DNA of 64,000 nucleotides from Desulfurispora thermophila DSM 16022 (GTDB taxonomy: Bacteria > Bacillota > Desulfotomaculia > Desulfotomaculales > Desulfurisporaceae): contig NZ_AQWN01000002.1 in the NCBI RefSeq assembly GCF_000376385.1, positions 124,115 through 188,114 of the forward strand, given 5' to 3'. The translations under genes and the position numbers were made by a program. Under the pieces are notes generated by a model. The model saw nothing but the letters and a program-made list of their open reading frames with translations, had not been told where the DNA came from and made no database searches. The stretch's first letter is position 1. Every line of letters begins with the position of its first letter. Shown one piece after another: positions 60,077 to 64,000 of this stretch.

Positions 60077-60475
60077 ATGCGGGTGGAAGGTTGGCGCGCT
60101 CTGGATGGCGCAGTTGCCGGAGCGGATGGGGTTTGGCCCGGCCGCAACAACAGCAGTAGATTCGTACCTGAACAGGCAGCGGGAGAAAGCGTGAGGCAGC
60201 CGGTGGAGAAAGGTAAAGATGGATTGGAAAACAATCAAACGGCTGTGTTTACTCCCCAGCACGTGCAGGCAGCGGTGGAAAAGTTGAACAAGACCATGGA
60301 AACCTATGGCACCGAGTTGCGCTTCGTTTACCATGAAAAAAGCGGTGAGTACATGGTCAAGGTGATCAGTGAAAAAGATAAAAGCGTAATTCGCGAAATA
60401 CCACCGCATCAGGTATTGGAAATGGTGGCTTACTTCAAGGAAATGTTGGGCATAATAGTGGATAAGTTTATATAG
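60077..60475 (+). CDS. flaG: FlaG-family protein
   Basis: A 132-residue protein with a variable N-terminal half and a FlaG domain at the C-terminus (LNKTMETYGTELRFVYHEKSGEYMVKVI, REIPPHQVLEMVAYFKEMLG). FlaG proteins influence filament length. ATG 60077 follows AAGGAGGT. Last gene of the fliD operon. Confidence 0.92.
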   Translation: MRVEGWRALDGAVAGADGVWPGRNNSSRFVPEQAAGESVRQPVEKGKDGLENNQTAVFTPQHVQAAVEKLNKTMETYGTELRFVYHEKSGEYMVKVISEKDKSVIREIPPHQVLEMVAYFKEMLGIIVDKFI

Positions 60476-60518
60476 TATAGTGTAAATAACGCTTACACAG
60501 CATTTTTTAATAATAATT

Positions 60519-60545
60519 TAAACTTGATTTTGCATAATGCGATAA
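60519..60545 (+). promoter_or_regulatory. candidate sigma-D promoter upstream of a hairpin
   Basis: TAAA at 60519-60522, 16-bp spacer, GCGATAA at 60539-60545, close to the motility sigma consensus. The predicted start falls at the beginning of the terminator hairpin at 60554, an odd arrangement. Confidence 0.4.
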
Positions 60546-60553
60546 ATAACTGG

Positions 60554-60588
60554 AAGTCCTGTCTGAGTAGCACAGACGGGACTTTTGT
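60554..60588 (+). terminator. intrinsic terminator after the fliD operon
   Basis: AAGTCC-T-GTCTG pairs with CAGAC-G-GGACTT around a 7-base loop, followed by TTTTGTCTTT. Confidence 0.85.
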
Positions 60589-60739
60589 CTTTAATTGCCA
60601 GCGAAAAACAACCTCTTATGGAAATTTTTCGGGGAGGAAAAACTATTTTTTTGTTGAATAAAGCAATTTACACAAAAATGGCCGGTTTTTTCCTGGCAAT
60701 ATGTCATCAATACATAACCTGTCTTGGGGAGGAGTTGCT

Positions 60740-61147
60740 TTGGCGTTATTTGATGCCCCTGTCTTGCAGGTGTTGTCCAAGCAGCTGGATGCATCTGCCC
60801 TGACGCAACGGGTAATTGCCCACAACATAGCCAACGCTGTTACTCCCGGTTATCAACGGCGGGAAGTGCTTTTTACCGATATTTTGCGCCAGGCTCTGGA
60901 CCTGGATGGTGAAGCGCTCGCATTACGTACTGCCCACCCCCGGCACCTGGGGGGGCGTATTGCACTGGCCGAACTGGAACCACGGGTTGTGGAGCAGACC
61001 GGCACGTTTATGCAACCCAACCAAAACAATGTGGATATTGAGCAGGAAATGGTGCGCCTGGCGACCAACACCCTGCTCTACGATGCCAGCATCCGTGCTT
61101 TGAGTGACCGGTTGAATACACTGAGCTATGCCATCAAAGGGAGGTAA
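60740..61147 (+). CDS. flgB: flagellar basal-body rod protein FlgB
   Basis: A 135-residue proximal rod protein (QRVIAHNIANAVTPGYQRREV; C-terminal VDIEQEMVRLATNTLLYDASIRALSDRLNTL). Exported to build the rod through the cell wall. TTG 60740 lies 6 bases after GGGGAGGAG; an upstream ATG lacks a site. First gene of the flgB-flgC-fliE-fliF-fliG operon. Confidence 0.95.
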   Translation: MALFDAPVLQVLSKQLDASALTQRVIAHNIANAVTPGYQRREVLFTDILRQALDLDGEALALRTAHPRHLGGRIALAELEPRVVEQTGTFMQPNQNNVDIEQEMVRLATNTLLYDASIRALSDRLNTLSYAIKGR

Positions 61148-61152
61148 AGGCA

Positions 61153-61578
61153 TTGTCGTTATTTGAAAATATGGCCATTAGTTCCTCCGGTATGACTGCC
61201 GGGCGCCTGTGGCTGGATTTAATAAGTAATAATATTGCCAATATTAACACGGCCGGTCGGCCGGGTGACCCGGGTAAGAACGCTTATCGCCGGCTAATGC
61301 CTGTTTTTGCTGAGGAATTGCGCCTGGCCCGGCAGGGAGTGAGCCGGCTGAATGGGGTGGCGGTGAGCATGGTGCGGCAGGATCCCGCTCCCCCCCGTCT
61401 GGTTTACGAGCCCGGTCATCCTCTGGCCGATGCAAGGGGCTATGTGGAATACCCTAATATAAATATCGCCAATGAGATGACCGATCTTTTGGTGGCGGCC
61501 AGATTTTATGAGGCCAACGCTACAGTTTTTAACGCGGCCAAGAGTATGGCGGTAAAGGCGCTGGAACTGGGTCGCTAA
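61153..61578 (+). CDS. flgC: flagellar basal-body rod protein FlgC
   Basis: A 141-residue rod protein (SSSGMTAGRLWLDLISNNIANINTA; VEYPNINIANEMTDLLVAARFYEANATVFNAAKSM). TTG start 5 bases after the flgB stop, behind GGGAGG. Confidence 0.95.
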   Translation: MSLFENMAISSSGMTAGRLWLDLISNNIANINTAGRPGDPGKNAYRRLMPVFAEELRLARQGVSRLNGVAVSMVRQDPAPPRLVYEPGHPLADARGYVEYPNINIANEMTDLLVAARFYEANATVFNAAKSMAVKALELGR

Positions 61579-61599
61579 TTGAGCGGGAGGAGTGGTTGT

Positions 61600-61902
61600 A
61601 TGCAGATTATGCCTGTACCCCAATTGCTGCCGGTATCGGCTTTGGATGCCGCTCCCCAGTCCACTGGCAATGAAGTTGAAAAAAAAGGGTTTGCCGTCTG
61701 GCTGGCCGAAGCTTTGGAGAGAGTAAATGAGGCGCAGAAGGTTGCTGACCAAACAGTCCTGAATTTTTTAACCGGTCAGGTGCAGGATGTGCACCAGGTG
61801 ACCATCACCATGGAACAGGCCAAGCTGATGCTGCAGTTGGCGGTGGAAGTGCGCAATAAACTGGTGGAGTCGTACCAGGAAATATCACGCATGCCTGTAT
61901 AA
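61600..61902 (+). CDS. fliE: flagellar hook-basal body complex protein FliE
   Basis: A 100-residue rod/MS-ring junction protein (GFAVWLAEALERVNEAQKVADQ; VHQVTITMEQAKLMLQLAVEVRNKLVESYQEISRM). ATG 61600 follows GGGAGGAG. Confidence 0.95.
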   Translation: MQIMPVPQLLPVSALDAAPQSTGNEVEKKGFAVWLAEALERVNEAQKVADQTVLNFLTGQVQDVHQVTITMEQAKLMLQLAVEVRNKLVESYQEISRMPV

Positions 61903-61919
61903 TAACGGGAAGTGGTTGA

Positions 61920-63467
61920 GTGAACATTTTAGAGATAAGAGACCGGCTGCTGCAGCGCTGGCGCAATATGGCCCGCTGGCAACAGATTGCCGTGCCGTTG
62001 ATTGTGGTGGCGCTGTTGGCCCTGCTGATCTGGGCCGGGCAATTGCTCTGGGGCGTGAAATATGCTCCGCTGTTTGTAGATTTGGATCCGGTGGATGCAG
62101 GACGCATTGTGTCGGAACTGGAGAAGGAGAAAATTGCTTACCGGTTGACCAATCAAGGGCGCAATATTGAAGTGCCGGCCGATCTGGTATACAGCACCCG
62201 CATTAAGCTGGCCAGCAGCGGCGCTTTGCTCAGCGGTTCGGGTTTTGAGCTTTTCGACCAGCAAAAATTCGGTGTTACCGATTATGAGCAGCAGGTGGCC
62301 TACCAGCGGGCATTGCAGGAAGAACTGCGGCGCACCATTGTCCAGTTGGAAGAAGTGGAACAGGCGCGGGTGCACCTGGTTTTACCGCGCAAGAGCCTGT
62401 TTATAGATGAGCAGACTCCGCCCTCCGCTTCGGTGGTGCTCAAACTGAAACCCGGTGCACGCCTGGAGCCCGGCCAGGTAAAAGGTCTGGTGGATTTAAT
62501 CGCCGGCAGCGTCCAGGACTTGAAACCGGAGAATGTACATATAATTGACCTGGCGGGCAACTCCCTCACTGATGCCCTTAATTTGGGAAGTGATGCGGCG
62601 GCGCTTTCCGGTCTGGCCTTGCAACATTACGAAGTGCAACGGGAATATGAAAAAGCGCTGGAAAGCCGGGTTGCTCAGCTCCTCGGTCGCATACTGGGTC
62701 CAGGTAAGGCGGTGGCCATGGTCAGTGCTGAACTGGATTTCAGCCAGCAACAGACCACCAGTGTAAACTACGGTCCCAGCCAGTTGCTCAGTAAACAGGA
62801 AATCAGCGAGACCAGCAGCGGGGGCAGCGGTGCGGGTGGAGTGCCGGGGGCCGAGAGCAACCTGCCGGGCGGCAGCATTCCAGCGCAGGGCGGGGAAGGC
62901 AGCAGCAGTTACAGCAGACAACAGGTAACCACAAACTATCAGGTTCCTTCCCAGCAGCAAACCGTTATTAAACCGCCGGGGACGCTGAAAAAGCTTTCGG
63001 TTTCTGTGGTACTGAACGGCAACTATCCGCAAAACCAGATCGATGAGATTCGCAAGCTGGTAGCCACTGCGGTAGGTTATGATGAAACCCGCGGGGACAG
63101 CATTGCCGTTTCGGGTATGGCCTTTGATGACAGCCTGCAAAAAGAGTTTGCCGCAGGGGAGCAGGTGGATAAAAGAAATGCCATGTATATTGAGCCTGTG
63201 TGGATTTATCTTGCGGGAGGTCTGTTGCTGGCCGGTTTGCTGGTGGGGATGGTGGTCTGGCGGCGGCGCCGTCGCTACCAGGTCTGGCTGAAAGAGCAGG
63301 AGGAACTGCGACGGGCTGCCGAACAGGCGGCCCGGGTGGAGGAAGAGCCTTCCTCTTTCCTGAAACCGGAAGAAAAAACGCGCACTGTACAGGATGACTT
63401 AAAAGAGTTTGCCCGCGAACACCCGAATGAAGTGGCGGATATTCTGAAGCTGTGGCTAAAGGAGTGA
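61920..63467 (+). CDS. fliF: flagellar MS-ring protein FliF
   Basis: A 515-residue membrane protein forming the MS ring. N-terminal helix (about 24-45), ring-building motifs with YAPLFVDLDPVDAGRIVSELE, SGSGFELFDQQKFG, VEQARVHLVLPRKSLF, a Gly/Ser-rich periplasmic-side insertion (about 300-340), a second helix (about 425-445) and a C-terminal FliG-binding tail (EFAREHPNEVADILKLWL). GTG 61920 behind GAAGTGG. Confidence 0.95.
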   Translation: MNILEIRDRLLQRWRNMARWQQIAVPLIVVALLALLIWAGQLLWGVKYAPLFVDLDPVDAGRIVSELEKEKIAYRLTNQGRNIEVPADLVYSTRIKLASSGALLSGSGFELFDQQKFGVTDYEQQVAYQRALQEELRRTIVQLEEVEQARVHLVLPRKSLFIDEQTPPSASVVLKLKPGARLEPGQVKGLVDLIAGSVQDLKPENVHIIDLAGNSLTDALNLGSDAAALSGLALQHYEVQREYEKALESRVAQLLGRILGPGKAVAMVSAELDFSQQQTTSVNYGPSQLLSKQEISETSSGGSGAGGVPGAESNLPGGSIPAQGGEGSSSYSRQQVTTNYQVPSQQQTVIKPPGTLKKLSVSVVLNGNYPQNQIDEIRKLVATAVGYDETRGDSIAVSGMAFDDSLQKEFAAGEQVDKRNAMYIEPVWIYLAGGLLLAGLLVGMVVWRRRRRYQVWLKEQEELRRAAEQAARVEEEPSSFLKPEEKTRTVQDDLKEFAREHPNEVADILKLWLKE

Positions 63468-63473
63468 GAGAGA

Positions 63474-64000
63474 GTGCCCGAGCTTTCGCCAAGCAATTTG
63501 AACGGCTGGCAAAAAGCGGCCATTGTGCTAATTGCCCTGGGGTCGGAAATATCCGCGCGGGTATTGAAGAAAAATTTTTCCGATGAAGAAGTAGAGCGGT
63601 TGACTCAGGAAATTTCCCTGCTGGATAATGTGCCCAAAGAAGTGCAGCGTGTGGTTCTGGATGAATTCATTCAGCTCAGCCGGGCTCGTGAATATTTAAT
63701 GCAGGGTGGTCTGGACTATGCCCGGGATATGCTGGAAAAAGCAGTGGGACCCCAGAAGGCGGCAGAGATCTTGGAGAAAGTATCCGTAAGTATTCAAAAA
63801 GTACCTTTTGCCAGCCTGCGACGCACCGAGCCCAGGCATTTGCTCAACTTTATCAAGGACGAGCATCCCCAGACCATCGCTCTGGTGCTCAATTACCTGC
63901 ATCCCGAGCAGTCAGCCATGCTGCTGGCCGCCCTGCCGGCCGAAATTCAGGCCGACGTAGCCAGACGGATTGCCATTATTGACCGCGTTTCGCCCGAAGT
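63474..64000 (+). CDS. fliG: flagellar motor switch protein FliG, truncated by window end
   Basis: First 175 codons of FliG: NGWQKAAIVLIALGSEISAR, FSDEEVERLTQEI, and the middle-domain EHPQTIALVLNYL and QADVARRIAIIDRVSPE motifs. FliG links the MS ring to the rotor switch and torque generation. GTG 63474 follows AAAGGAGTGAG, 6 bases after fliF. The C-terminal domain lies beyond the window. Confidence 0.95.
   Translation, partial: MPELSPSNLNGWQKAAIVLIALGSEISARVLKKNFSDEEVERLTQEISLLDNVPKEVQRVVLDEFIQLSRAREYLMQGGLDYARDMLEKAVGPQKAAEILEKVSVSIQKVPFASLRRTEPRHLLNFIKDEHPQTIALVLNYLHPEQSAMLLAALPAEIQADVARRIAIIDRVSPE

Overview
The window reads as a 64 kb stretch of a Gram-positive, anaerobic, motile, probably spore-forming member of the Clostridia. 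The evidence is the strong AGGAGG-type ribosome sites, frequent TTG and GTG starts, a dense rubredoxin/rubrerythrin/flavodiiron oxygen-defence cluster, an Hnd/Nuo-type NADH module, a Spo0F-like receiver, Firmicutes-type CsrA-FliW and flagellar genes, and ANTAR-controlled nitrogen genes. A Desulfotomaculum/Moorella-like relative is my guess; no marker gene here settles it. Most of the window is GC-rich. The block from about 43.2 to 52.6 kb is visibly AT-richer and looks acquired.

Layout. 0-2.4 kb: fatty-acid-kinase-like protein (5' end outside the window) and a PHP-type phosphatase. 2.5-6.9 kb: oxygen and peroxide defence (rubredoxin, FprA, superoxide dismutase, a rubredoxin-flavin reductase-rubredoxin-rubrerythrin fusion, a ferritin-like protein, a rubredoxin-like protein). 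7.1-9.2 kb: class A penicillin-binding protein. 9.4-12.4 kb: three-gene HndA/HndC/HndD-like NADH module without a hydrogenase domain. 12.5-13.6 kb (minus): Cys-rich protein and a small sulfite-reductase-like protein. 13.85-15.1 kb: universal stress protein and a CrcB pair. 15.2-18.5 kb: a tandem P-loop ATPase and asnB, divergent, each behind a structured leader. 18.7-34.6 kb: GGDEF/EAL protein, then nitrogen assimilation: two ANTAR regulators, two intact glutamine synthetases, one degenerate one, a stand-alone glutamate-synthase-domain protein, and gltB-gltD. 34.8-41.9 kb: PocR-domain pseudokinase, ilvN, mazEF, a class I amidotransferase hydrolase, an amidohydrolase, a Spo0F-like receiver, tsaE-tsaB-rimI. 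41.9-43.2 kb: polysaccharide deacetylase and tRNA-Arg(CCG). 43.4-52.6 kb: two-component system plus Met/His/Cys-rich envelope proteins, a NapH-like ferredoxin, lgt and an IS66 remnant. 52.7-55.9 kb: beta-propeller protein and acyl-CoA dehydrogenase. 56.0-64 kb: csrA-fliW, yraN, fliD-fliS-fliT-like-flaG, then flgB-flgC-fliE-fliF-fliG (cut by the window end).

Two regulatory systems stand out. (1) Three nitrogen genes (the second ANTAR regulator with glnA, a second glnA, and gltB) are preceded by textbook ANTAR targets: two hexaloop hairpins with A at loop position 1 and G at position 4, the second overlapping the 5' arm of an intrinsic terminator. The degenerate synthetase has only the first hexaloop. 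(2) In the AT-rich island, three promoters share GTGATA-N5-(GAAACA/GTGACA/GTAACA) half-sites at 11-bp period, each exactly 20 nt upstream of a -10 hexamer. A fourth promoter has the same geometry with looser half-sites. This is the pattern expected for an OmpR-family activator, and such a regulator, with a Met/His-rich sensor kinase, is encoded in the same island. I infer a dedicated metal (perhaps copper) or envelope-stress regulon that also includes a possible short His-rich gene or small RNA and a secreted Cys-rich protein with an out-of-frame poly-A start. This is the best candidate for an undescribed system here.
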